Assembly: GCA_013215025.1 (NCBI GenBank)
Contig: JABSRR010000040.1
Coordinates: forward strand, 4,137-14,404
DNA length: 10,268 bases
Reading direction: 5' to 3'
Source of the DNA: Pseudomonadales bacterium
Lineage (GTDB): Bacteria; Pseudomonadota; Gammaproteobacteria; Pseudomonadales; DT-91
The position numbers and the translations under genes were made by a program. Under the pieces are notes generated by a model, which worked only from the letters and a program-made list of their open reading frames with translations, made no database searches and had not been told where the DNA came from. Within the stretch, counting starts at the first letter, position 1; each line of letters opens with the position of its first letter. Below, piece after piece: positions 1-6,264 of this stretch.

Positions 1-200
1 TAAGCGGCTTATATGCGCTGGCGGTTTTTATACCAGCGCTGGCAGTAGCGGTCAGGCGCTTGCATGACACCAGCCGTTCTGGCTGGTGGCTACTGATATT
101 ATTTTTACCACTGATTGGCTTAATCGTGCTGTTGGTATTTTTGTGTCAAAGCAGCCATCCCGATAATGCCTATGGCGAAGCGCCTAATCTCGAAAGCTGA
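1..200 (+). CDS. DUF805 family inner-membrane protein, C-terminal part
   Basis: This open frame enters from the left edge (first full codon at base 3) and stops with TGA at 198-200, leaving about 65 residues. It carries the usual DUF805 C-terminal signature: an RRLHDTSRSGWW motif next to a hydrophobic helix, then a second helix (roughly LILFLPLIGLIVLLVFLC), and a polar tail with the ...NAYGEAP... pattern that typically ends these proteins. DUF805 proteins (YhaH/YhaI-like in E. coli) are small multi-pass inner-membrane proteins of unknown biochemical role. The start codon and first helices lie outside the window. The next gene begins about 150 bases downstream on the same strand. Family assignment rests on recognising the motif, not on a search. 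Confidence 0.85.
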   Translation, partial: SGLYALAVFIPALAVAVRRLHDTSRSGWWLLILFLPLIGLIVLLVFLCQSSHPDNAYGEAPNLES

Positions 201-337
201 TTTATTACAGCAGCATAATTTGCTTTATGTTGTTTAGACCAATTTTTGCCAGTGCTGCTTGCTAAGAGACTTTATAGATTTGTTAGTATCAGCAAAGATT
301 TATCGTGTTTACGTTAACTGGGCAAGACTTTATTTTT
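201..337. other. Intergenic region between DUF805 and RDD genes
   Basis: An AT-rich stretch of about 137 bases with no credible ORF. Several TATA-like hexamers occur (for example TATAGA near 272), but none has a -35 box at 16-18 bases. No hairpin followed by a T-run is apparent, so neither a promoter nor a terminator is called. Confidence 0.5.
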
Positions 338-342
338 AGGAG
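338..342 (+). promoter_or_regulatory. Shine-Dalgarno site fixing a TTG start
   Basis: AGGAG lies 9 bases before the TTG at 352. An in-frame TAA at 346-348 prevents any earlier start, and the first in-frame ATG (codon 18) falls inside the first membrane helix, so this site decides that translation begins at TTG. Confidence 0.75.
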
Positions 343-351
343 CATTAAACC

Positions 352-777
352 TTGGACAATCAAGAATTTCACTATGCTGGATTTTGGCTGCGCTTCGCAG
401 CTATGTTAATTGATAGTGTGATCATGATGATCATCATCTATATTCCACTATCTTTCATCTATGGTAGCGAGTACTGGACTACTGAAAGCGTTATTGCGGG
501 CGGCTGGGACCTACTGCTGAATTATATTTTTCCGTTTGTTGCCACCGTCTGGTTTTGGCTGAAATATCAAGGCACGCCTGGCAAGCTATTATTAAAACTG
601 GCAGTGGTTGATGCCAACACTGGCCAAGCACTGTCTACCGGTCAAGCTGTGGGCAGGTATTTTGCCTATATTCTCTCTATGATTCCTCTCTTCTTAGGTT
701 TTATTTGGGTCGCTTTTGATGCCCGCAAGCAAGCTTGGCATGACAAGCTGTCGGGCTCGATTGTGATAAAAAAATAA
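352..777 (+). CDS. RDD family membrane protein
   Basis: A 141-residue integral membrane protein of the RDD family. The family is named for a conserved Arg and two Asp; here they are probably R14 and D21 in the first segment (GFWLRFAAMLIDSV) and D123 near the end, followed by HD at 130-131 (AWHDKLSGSIVI), which matches the family's usual C-terminal block. Three hydrophobic helices are visible at about residues 15-35, 53-71 and 102-121. A GTPGKLLLKLAVVD segment sits between helices 2 and 3, where RDD proteins usually have G-x-x-x-GK. Length is normal for a single-domain RDD protein. Translation starts at TTG with a good Shine-Dalgarno site; a stop codon just upstream excludes a longer form. Function is not established for most members; roles in ion transport or envelope stress have been proposed for some. 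It converges on the DUF6629-like gene. No convincing promoter was seen in 201-337. Confidence 0.88.
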   Translation: MDNQEFHYAGFWLRFAAMLIDSVIMMIIIYIPLSFIYGSEYWTTESVIAGGWDLLLNYIFPFVATVWFWLKYQGTPGKLLLKLAVVDANTGQALSTGQAVGRYFAYILSMIPLFLGFIWVAFDARKQAWHDKLSGSIVIKK

Positions 778-830
778 TGGCTTAACAGGTCAGGCTTATT
801 CAAGTGCTTAGGCTTAGGATTGCTAGACCA

Positions 831-1517
831 TTAATGCTCGCTAACAAGTTTCTTATTACGACTGATTTTTTTTGGCAGCACAAAATATATCGATATACTC
901 AGCATTGCAGCGATGAAGCACCATACTGATGCAAATGTCGCATTTGTTGAGACCACAATGCCGACCACATAAGACGCCAAAAATAATGGGAAAATAATCC
1001 AACGTATTTTTGCATGCGCTGAGAAAACAAAGGGCAAGGTAGCGGCACATAAATAAGCAATCTCAACCAATAGATTATATGCAGGTATAGCGAAAAGGTA
1101 GGCCAATGAATGGCAGCCTTGGAAGTCGCATTGCGCTTTTACCTGCAAATCAGAGTACGCCGTAAAACCCCATAGCAGATATAAACCCGCAGCCGTACCA
1201 AGCAGCAAACATACAAACATGGCTACATTATTGCGTTTGTTTTCATATCGCCACATTGCATAGGGCACATAGATAGGCCAAAAACTAAAGGCGATAAATG
1301 CGAATAAGTAGATGAAGATATTTCCTATAGCATCACTGATATCGCCTTGTACCGACAGCCATACCATACCCTCCGAAAACTGATGAAATGCAAATACAAA
1401 AGGTATAGCTGCAAAAGGGTATTGATGTTTCTGCAGGCGGTTGTTGCGGTAACTGATGGCACCAATGCTCGCAATCACTGCTGCACCGGCGAAACTAGCG
1501 GTAGCCGAAAAGCACAT
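831..1517 (-). CDS. DUF6629-like multi-pass membrane protein
   Basis: A 228-residue hydrophobic protein. The N-terminus MCFSATASF followed by a glycine/alanine-rich helix, and the HQFSEGMVW block at 45-53, match the pattern I associate with DUF6629-type proteins (MCFSATASF..., then a Q-x-x-EG-x-VW segment). About seven helices are visible, near residues 5-22, 35-53, 62-80, 98-118, 137-160, 172-191 and 196-214. The C-terminus is short and basic (PKKISRNKK). Cysteines at 130 and 135, in the loop before helix 5, could be paired or bind metal, but this is a guess. The start is chosen because the conserved MCFSATASF begins exactly there. The Shine-Dalgarno site is weak (AAG-rich only). A well-spaced promoter lies just upstream, giving a leader of about 24 bases. 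Function is unknown. The gene is convergent with the RDD gene and divergent from the dikinase operon. Confidence 0.82.
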   Translation of the reverse strand: MCFSATASFAGAAVIASIGAISYRNNRLQKHQYPFAAIPFVFAFHQFSEGMVWLSVQGDISDAIGNIFIYLFAFIAFSFWPIYVPYAMWRYENKRNNVAMFVCLLLGTAAGLYLLWGFTAYSDLQVKAQCDFQGCHSLAYLFAIPAYNLLVEIAYLCAATLPFVFSAHAKIRWIIFPLFLASYVVGIVVSTNATFASVWCFIAAMLSISIYFVLPKKISRNKKLVSEH

Positions 1518-1547
1518 ATTATAGGTCTTATTATTATTGTTTTACGC

Positions 1548-1575
1548 ATCATAACCTGCCAACTACGCCAGTCAA
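1548..1575 (-). promoter_or_regulatory. sigma70-type promoter for the DUF6629-like gene
   Basis: Read on the minus strand, TTGACT (1575-1570) is followed after 16 bases by TATGAT (1553-1548). Both hexamers match the consensus at five of six positions. The predicted transcription start near 1541 leaves a short leader before the ATG at 1517. Confidence 0.6.
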
Positions 1576-1671
1576 TTTTTTATCCGATTAAAGCTCAAAT
1601 CTTCGCAACAATCGCATGCCAGCGTGACGCTTATCCCAATCAAGACAGCAAGGAAAAATGCATTTGAGCAA

Positions 1672-1712
1672 AAGCCTTGACTATTCTGCCCTGCTATAAG
1701 ATTGTAAGGCTT
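1672..1712 (+). promoter_or_regulatory. Possible extended -10 promoter with flanking inverted repeat, dikinase operon
   Basis: TG-C-TATAAG at 1692-1700 resembles an extended -10 element and would start transcription near 1707, about 25 bases before the dikinase ATG. A TTGACT at 1677-1682 is only 12 bases from that hexamer, too close to be its -35. A 7-base inverted repeat, AAGCCTT (1672-1678) and AAGGCTT (1706-1712), brackets the element from about -35 to +1 and could be an operator. Arms this short can arise by chance, so the call is tentative. Confidence 0.35.
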
Positions 1713-1731
1713 AAAGCAAAGGACTAGCTGA

Positions 1732-4134
1732 ATGATAATAACAACTGAACAGCTACTGCGCTTGGATGCTATTCAAGATCAAGCAGTAGGCGGAAAAGCT
1801 AAAGGTTTAAAACGCTTAATCGAGTGGGGACTGAAAGTCCCTGATGGCTTTGTCATTGTCGATGCAGCAGTCGGCAGATACCCAGAACAGTTAGCTGAAT
1901 ATTATCAGGCTATCGGCGCTGGAAAAGTTGCCGTTCGCTCGTCAGCGCTCAGTGAAGATGGCGAGCAAAGCTCTTTTGCTGGCCAATATGAAACAGTATT
2001 AAATGTCACCGGCATCGAGCAATTGCAGCAGGCGATAGATCGCTGCGTCGCCTCTTTAGCCAGCGAGCAAGCCGCCGCCTATCAAGCTCAACAGGCGGTT
2101 GATGAAACTCAAATGTGCGTGGTGGTTCAACAGATGGTTGATGCCAAAGCTGCTGGTGTCTTATTCAGCGCCGACCCGGTTTCTGGCCGACATGACCGAC
2201 TTGTGATTGATGCTATCGATGGGCTTGGCGAAGCCCTAGTAAGCGGCACAGCCACACCGGACCACTATTTGTTTAATGACGAACAACAGCTAGTGGAACA
2301 GTCCTTGATTGGTGAACGGCCGATTCTTAGTGATACGCAGCAGCAACAGTTATTAACAGACGCAAAGCTTGCTTGCGCTAAAGCTGGCGCCCCGCTTGAT
2401 ATGGAGTGGGCCATTGATCAGCAAGGCCAGCTATATTGGCTGCAGGCGCGCCCAATTACCACGCTGGGTAGTGATTTGCACGAGCTAGACACGCCGATCA
2501 AGCCCGGCGATGTGCTTACCCGCTGCAATATTGGCGAGATGATGCCCGGCGCTAGCTGCCCGCTGACGTTTGCAACGACTGGCCGAGCCATCGAATATGG
2601 CATGCAGCATATGCATAGCTGTTATGCCGGCCGCGCTGCAATTACCGAAGAATGGACGCAAGTTGCGATGTCGCAGGGCAGCCTGTTCTTAAACCTTACC
2701 GGGGCTGCAGCAGCGGCAAAAACCGTATTAGGTGTGGATGTTAAATCCTTGGGTCTCAGCGTTTGCGGTCGCATTATTGACGAGCTGGAAGAACCTCAGG
2801 GGAAAAAGCCGATTTGGATCCGCCTGCATGGCATGTGGAAGTTACTACGCTATCTGCAACAGGCAGACTCGGTAATTGCTGATTTTCAGCAACGCCTTAA
2901 CACATTTGCCTTTGACCTTGAGGCAAACGGCGAAGAGCTGGCTCGGCAACTGGATCAAGCGCAAGCACTATTCTATCAAGCGTTTTGCGTGCACCTGCAA
3001 TCATCGACCACCTCCGGGTTTGCCAGTAATATCCTGCAAGCCATTATTTCTGGCGGCCAACAAAGCAGCCCTGAAGAAGAAGCTGAAGCCGCTGCCCTGA
3101 TGGCGGGCGCCAAAGATGTAGAATCTGCGGTGTTGGTAGAACAACTTGATCATATTGTCGAGCAGATAGCGGATCAGCAAACTCAGGCCAGACAGTTTGT
3201 TGAGCAGACTTCAGAGCAGGCTTTAGCTTGGTTGCAAAATCACAGCGCGCCTGATATTCGTGACGCCTTTGCACAGTTTTTATCGCGCCATGGACATCGT
3301 GCTTATCGAGAACTTTGCATGCGAGAGCCTTGTTGGGCTGACGCACCAGAGACATTAGTGGCGTCAATGCAGGCATCGGTGAATGCCAAACTGCAAGGCA
3401 TAAATGCCAGTGTAAAACCAAAAACAGTAGAACTTGATCAGCTTAAACCTGCACTGCGTTGGATTTTACCTAAAGCTCATAACGCTGTGCGTCGACGAGA
3501 AGCCACGAAGTCTATGTTAGTTGATGTAACTAATCGCCTGAAACGCGCTTATCGAAGATTAGGCGAACAACTCGTAATCGACAACAAGCTTAGCGACAGT
3601 GACCAAGTGTTTTTCTTTACGCATAGCGAACTGATGGAATTCGTGCAATTTGCTGAGCAGTCAACAGTCTGCGAGCACTGGCAGCATCGATGCAATCAAA
3701 GGCGCATTGCGCTTAATTTTCAAAATCAATTCATCTTTGATGAAATCAATGTCGGCAAACCGGAACCTTTGTCCGCGGCAGGTTTAACAGCACATTCAAG
3801 CGACAGCATTATTGGCCGGCCGGTTTCACGCGGCGTGATCGAAGCGAAAGCTCGCGTTGCGTTAAATCTCGCTGAAGCCGCCGCGCTGCAAGCGGGTGAG
3901 ATTTTAGTCGCGCCGATCACCGATGTCGGCTGGACACCTTATTTTAATATGATTGCAGGGCTGATTACCGATGTCGGCAGCGCCGTATCTCATGGCGCAG
4001 TTATTGCTCGCGAGTATGGACTGCCAGCCATAGTCAATACGCGCATCGCGACGCAACACATTCAAACCGGCGACCTTATTCGATTAGACGCGAACAGCGG
4101 TGAAGTGCGCATCTTAAACCCGCGAGAGCACTAG
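1732..4134 (+). CDS. Rifampicin phosphotransferase-like / PigC-like dikinase (PEP-utilising enzyme family)
   Basis: An 800-residue protein with three parts. Residues 1 to about 245 form a PEP-synthase-type ATP-grasp domain: GGKAKGL with K22, VRSSALSEDGEQSSFAGQ with R69, FSADPVSG, and MEWAID...LQARPITT with E225, Q238 and R240. About 250-690 is a helical middle domain with family motifs N-x-GEMMPG...PLT (266-278), GHRAYREL (from 521) and DQVFFFT (624-630). About 695-800 is the swivelling phosphohistidine domain, with the likely catalytic H754 in SAVSHGAVIAREYGLPAIV. There is no C-terminal PEP-binding TIM barrel, so it is not PEP synthase or pyruvate phosphate dikinase. The order matches rifampicin phosphotransferase and the prodiginine/tambjamine condensing enzymes PigC and TamQ. 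Such enzymes split ATP into AMP, Pi and a phosphorylated substrate via phosphohistidine. The acceptor is unknown. The N-terminal lobe is shorter than usual between K22 and R69. The ATG has AAAGGA 8 bases upstream. It leads a likely three-gene operon. Confidence 0.85.
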   Translation: MIITTEQLLRLDAIQDQAVGGKAKGLKRLIEWGLKVPDGFVIVDAAVGRYPEQLAEYYQAIGAGKVAVRSSALSEDGEQSSFAGQYETVLNVTGIEQLQQAIDRCVASLASEQAAAYQAQQAVDETQMCVVVQQMVDAKAAGVLFSADPVSGRHDRLVIDAIDGLGEALVSGTATPDHYLFNDEQQLVEQSLIGERPILSDTQQQQLLTDAKLACAKAGAPLDMEWAIDQQGQLYWLQARPITTLGSDLHELDTPIKPGDVLTRCNIGEMMPGASCPLTFATTGRAIEYGMQHMHSCYAGRAAITEEWTQVAMSQGSLFLNLTGAAAAAKTVLGVDVKSLGLSVCGRIIDELEEPQGKKPIWIRLHGMWKLLRYLQQADSVIADFQQRLNTFAFDLEANGEELARQLDQAQALFYQAFCVHLQSSTTSGFASNILQAIISGGQQSSPEEEAEAAALMAGAKDVESAVLVEQLDHIVEQIADQQTQARQFVEQTSEQALAWLQNHSAPDIRDAFAQFLSRHGHRAYRELCMREPCWADAPETLVASMQASVNAKLQGINASVKPKTVELDQLKPALRWILPKAHNAVRRREATKSMLVDVTNRLKRAYRRLGEQLVIDNKLSDSDQVFFFTHSELMEFVQFAEQSTVCEHWQHRCNQRRIALNFQNQFIFDEINVGKPEPLSAAGLTAHSSDSIIGRPVSRGVIEAKARVALNLAEAAALQAGEILVAPITDVGWTPYFNMIAGLITDVGSAVSHGAVIAREYGLPAIVNTRIATQHIQTGDLIRLDANSGEVRILNPREH

Positions 4135-4181
4135 ATTGGGCTATAAAGTGTTTCACGACTGATAATAAAAGAGCTTTTACT

Positions 4182-5171
4182 ATGCAACAAGATATGAGCC
4201 AATTTGGCATTCAAGCCGACGACGAATGGACGCATCGCTTCAGCCAAGATCACCCTGACTGGAATGAGTCGTATTTTTTTGACTGGTACAACCATGACGG
4301 CAGTATGGCTGGCCACTGCCGAATTGGCTGGCACCCAGTTCAGCAGCGCGTATTCTTTTGGCTGCATATTTGGCATCAGCAAGAATGGTTAATCATTGAA
4401 GAAGCGCGGCTACCCGACAGCGCGCTGATCCGCGATAACGAGTTTGCCATGGCATACCAACAATTTGGCTTATCGTTTGGCTATCGGCCGATAACGCCGC
4501 TACAACAGGGCGAACTTAACGTGAACGGTTTTGCACGCGTTACTCAAGGCAAACGGCAGGGTCAAATAGTCGCTATTGACCTTAACGTCAAGTTGCAGGC
4601 GATTGGACCGGCTTACACACGCGGTGGCGGCAGTGTTGAGAGTCATAGCGCTGAAGGTTTTGCAACTGACCGTTACGAACAACCGATTAACTTAGCGGTT
4701 GATCTTAAGATTGACCAGCAACACGATCAGTATCAAGCACGCGGCGAACGCGATCACTCTTGGGGGCCTAGGCCCTGGGATATGCAGTGGCAGTTTTTTG
4801 TGGTCAATAATCACGAGTTTAGTCTGCAAGCGACAGAAGTCGTGCTACCCGACTTTCCTTTGATTCAAATCGGCTATTTATATCCTCATGGGGGTACCAT
4901 GCAGCATCTTGAGCAGATTCAATTCGAGCTCGATTTCGACCCCATGCAGCCCAGCCAAGCGGTCACTGGCCGGTTTCATCTCAGCTCTGCTACGCGCGCA
5001 CTGAACGGCACGATTGCAACTATTGCCGGCAGTGAAATTGATATCACCCATACTTTTATGCCGCCTAAACGCACTGAATATCGCCGCTCTTTAGTGCGCT
5101 GCGATTTTGATGATGGCACAAGCAGTATTGGCTGGTTAGAATGTAACCGCCCTAGCCCATCATCGCTATAA
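4182..5171 (+). CDS. DUF7064-like (AttH/lipocalin-type) protein
   Basis: A 329-residue soluble protein with no signal peptide or membrane helix. It is rich in alternating polar/hydrophobic beta-type segments and aromatic residues. The strongest landmark is GERDHSWGPRPW at 188-199, which matches the GERDHSWG-R-W signature I associate with DUF7064 and related AttH/CrtC-like double-lipocalin proteins. The second half continues with strands ending in a YRRSLVRCDFDDG-type segment and a short polar tail. Proteins of this broad fold include hydratases of carotenoids and some cyclases/Diels-Alderases of natural-product pathways, but no catalytic role is demonstrated for this subgroup. It starts 47 bases after the dikinase stop with an AAAAGAG-like ribosome site; a second ATG at codon 5 is an alternative start. 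It lies 39 bases before the LLM oxidoreductase gene, so co-transcription is likely and suggests action on the same small molecule, possibly a lipid or terpenoid. That substrate suggestion is inference only. Confidence 0.7.
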   Translation: MQQDMSQFGIQADDEWTHRFSQDHPDWNESYFFDWYNHDGSMAGHCRIGWHPVQQRVFFWLHIWHQQEWLIIEEARLPDSALIRDNEFAMAYQQFGLSFGYRPITPLQQGELNVNGFARVTQGKRQGQIVAIDLNVKLQAIGPAYTRGGGSVESHSAEGFATDRYEQPINLAVDLKIDQQHDQYQARGERDHSWGPRPWDMQWQFFVVNNHEFSLQATEVVLPDFPLIQIGYLYPHGGTMQHLEQIQFELDFDPMQPSQAVTGRFHLSSATRALNGTIATIAGSEIDITHTFMPPKRTEYRRSLVRCDFDDGTSSIGWLECNRPSPSSL

Positions 5172-5210
5172 GCACCCGCTTTAGCCAACACGATTTTAAT
5201 TGAGAGAACT

Positions 5211-6218
5211 ATGAAAATAGACGGTCCTTTTTATGCACAACTTGATAACGCCGCCGATGAAGCAAAACGGCTAGCTGCCATTGGCTATGATGGCGTTTAC
5301 ACCCTAGAGGGCAGCTGGGATCCTTTTTTACCGCTTACCTTAGCCTCAGAACACGCGCCTGATTTGTCTATCGCCACCGGTATCGCAGTCGCCTTTCCGC
5401 GCAATCCATCGCATATTGCCTACCAAGCTTGGGATTTACAAAAATTCTCAAAGGGAAAGTTTATGCTCGGGATCGGCTCACAAATTAAAACGCATATAGA
5501 GAAGCGCTTTGGTATCGACTTTAACCCACCAGCTACGCGCATGCGCGAGTATATTTTAGCCGTTAAAGCTTTTTTTGAATGCTGGCAACATGGCGGGCCA
5601 TTAAACTTTGAAGGCCAGTATTATCGCCATACCTTAATGACACCCATGTTCAACCCTGGCCCCAACCCCTATGGCGTTCCACCCATATTACTGGGTGCCT
5701 TAGGTCCACGTATGACCGAAGTTGCCGGTGAAGTTGCCGACGGCTTAATCGTTCACCCCTTCAATAGCATGCCATTTTTAGAAGAGCGGGCCTTACCCGC
5801 TGTACAGCGCGGTTTAGACAAGGCTTCTCGCCAGCGCGACAATTTTATTATGCAAATTAATGCCATTGTTATTACCGGCGAAACCGAAGCAGCCTATCAG
5901 GCCGCAGAACAAAGTGTGAAAGGACTTTTAGGCTTTTATGCTTCTACCCCAGCCTATATTCCACCGATGGAAGCAGTGGGTCTTGCTGATCTTCAGCCAA
6001 GCTTAAACGCGCTCTCTAAAGCGGGTAAATGGGATCAGCTTGCTGACCATATTGACGAGAATTTTCTTGAAGCATTTTGCACACGCGGCGAACCGCATGA
6101 AATTGCCGCAAAGCTAAAAGCAAAATATGGACAATATGCCGATCGTTTAGCGATTTATGCACCTTATGCAGCACCTGACGCCATGTGGCAATCGATTATT
6201 CATGAGTTAAAATCATAG
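5211..6218 (+). CDS. LLM-class flavin/F420-dependent oxidoreductase, MSMEG_2256 (TIGR03617) type
   Basis: A 335-residue luciferase-like TIM-barrel oxidoreductase. It starts MKIDGPFYAQLDNAADEAKRLAAIGYDGVYTLE and continues with DPFLPLTLASEH, IATGIAVAFPRNP, FMLGIGSQIKTHIEKRFG, a PNPYG-x-PPI-x-LGALGPRMTEVAGEVADG block (from about residue 153) and a C-terminal CTRGEPHEIAAKLKAKYG segment. These are the pattern and length of the TIGR03617 group. The group is annotated as F420-dependent by its mycobacterial members. Whether this organism makes F420 cannot be seen here, so FMN remains possible. The expected role is hydride transfer or oxygenation of a small organic substrate. It is not the TIGR04020 natural-product luciferase domain embedded in NRPS/PKS proteins. 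The start ATG is preceded by GAGAG at rather close spacing. It is the last gene of the dikinase/DUF7064 run and converges on the NRPS gene, 46 bases between stop codons. Confidence 0.88.
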   Translation: MKIDGPFYAQLDNAADEAKRLAAIGYDGVYTLEGSWDPFLPLTLASEHAPDLSIATGIAVAFPRNPSHIAYQAWDLQKFSKGKFMLGIGSQIKTHIEKRFGIDFNPPATRMREYILAVKAFFECWQHGGPLNFEGQYYRHTLMTPMFNPGPNPYGVPPILLGALGPRMTEVAGEVADGLIVHPFNSMPFLEERALPAVQRGLDKASRQRDNFIMQINAIVITGETEAAYQAAEQSVKGLLGFYASTPAYIPPMEAVGLADLQPSLNALSKAGKWDQLADHIDENFLEAFCTRGEPHEIAAKLKAKYGQYADRLAIYAPYAAPDAMWQSIIHELKS

Positions 6219-6264
6219 CAGGCACAGCCACTTCAGCTATGGTGTTAGAACATGGATGGCGCAA

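Noticed and set aside
775..833. TAATGG...CCATTA inverted repeat between the convergent RDD and DUF6629-like genes
   Set aside because: The six-base arms are separated by about 47 bases with no compact GC-rich stem or T-run.
1347..1667. A 106-residue plus-strand open frame overlapping the DUF6629-like gene start
   Set aside because: It is antisense to the conserved N-terminus and crosses the promoter of that gene; its protein shows no family resemblance.
3044..3421. A 125-residue open frame on the minus strand inside the dikinase gene
   Set aside because: It lies antisense to a clearly conserved domain, has no ribosome site or recognisable motif, and has the composition of a shadow frame.
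1732..4134. Annotation as phosphoenolpyruvate synthase or pyruvate phosphate dikinase
   Set aside because: The phosphohistidine domain is at the very C-terminus and the PEP-binding TIM barrel is absent, which fits the rifampicin phosphotransferase/PigC architecture instead.
6214..6241. CATAGC...GCTATG inverted repeat between the convergent LLM and NRPS genes as a shared terminator
   Set aside because: It has only six paired bases, a 16-base loop and no T-run on either side, so it is too weak to call a terminator.
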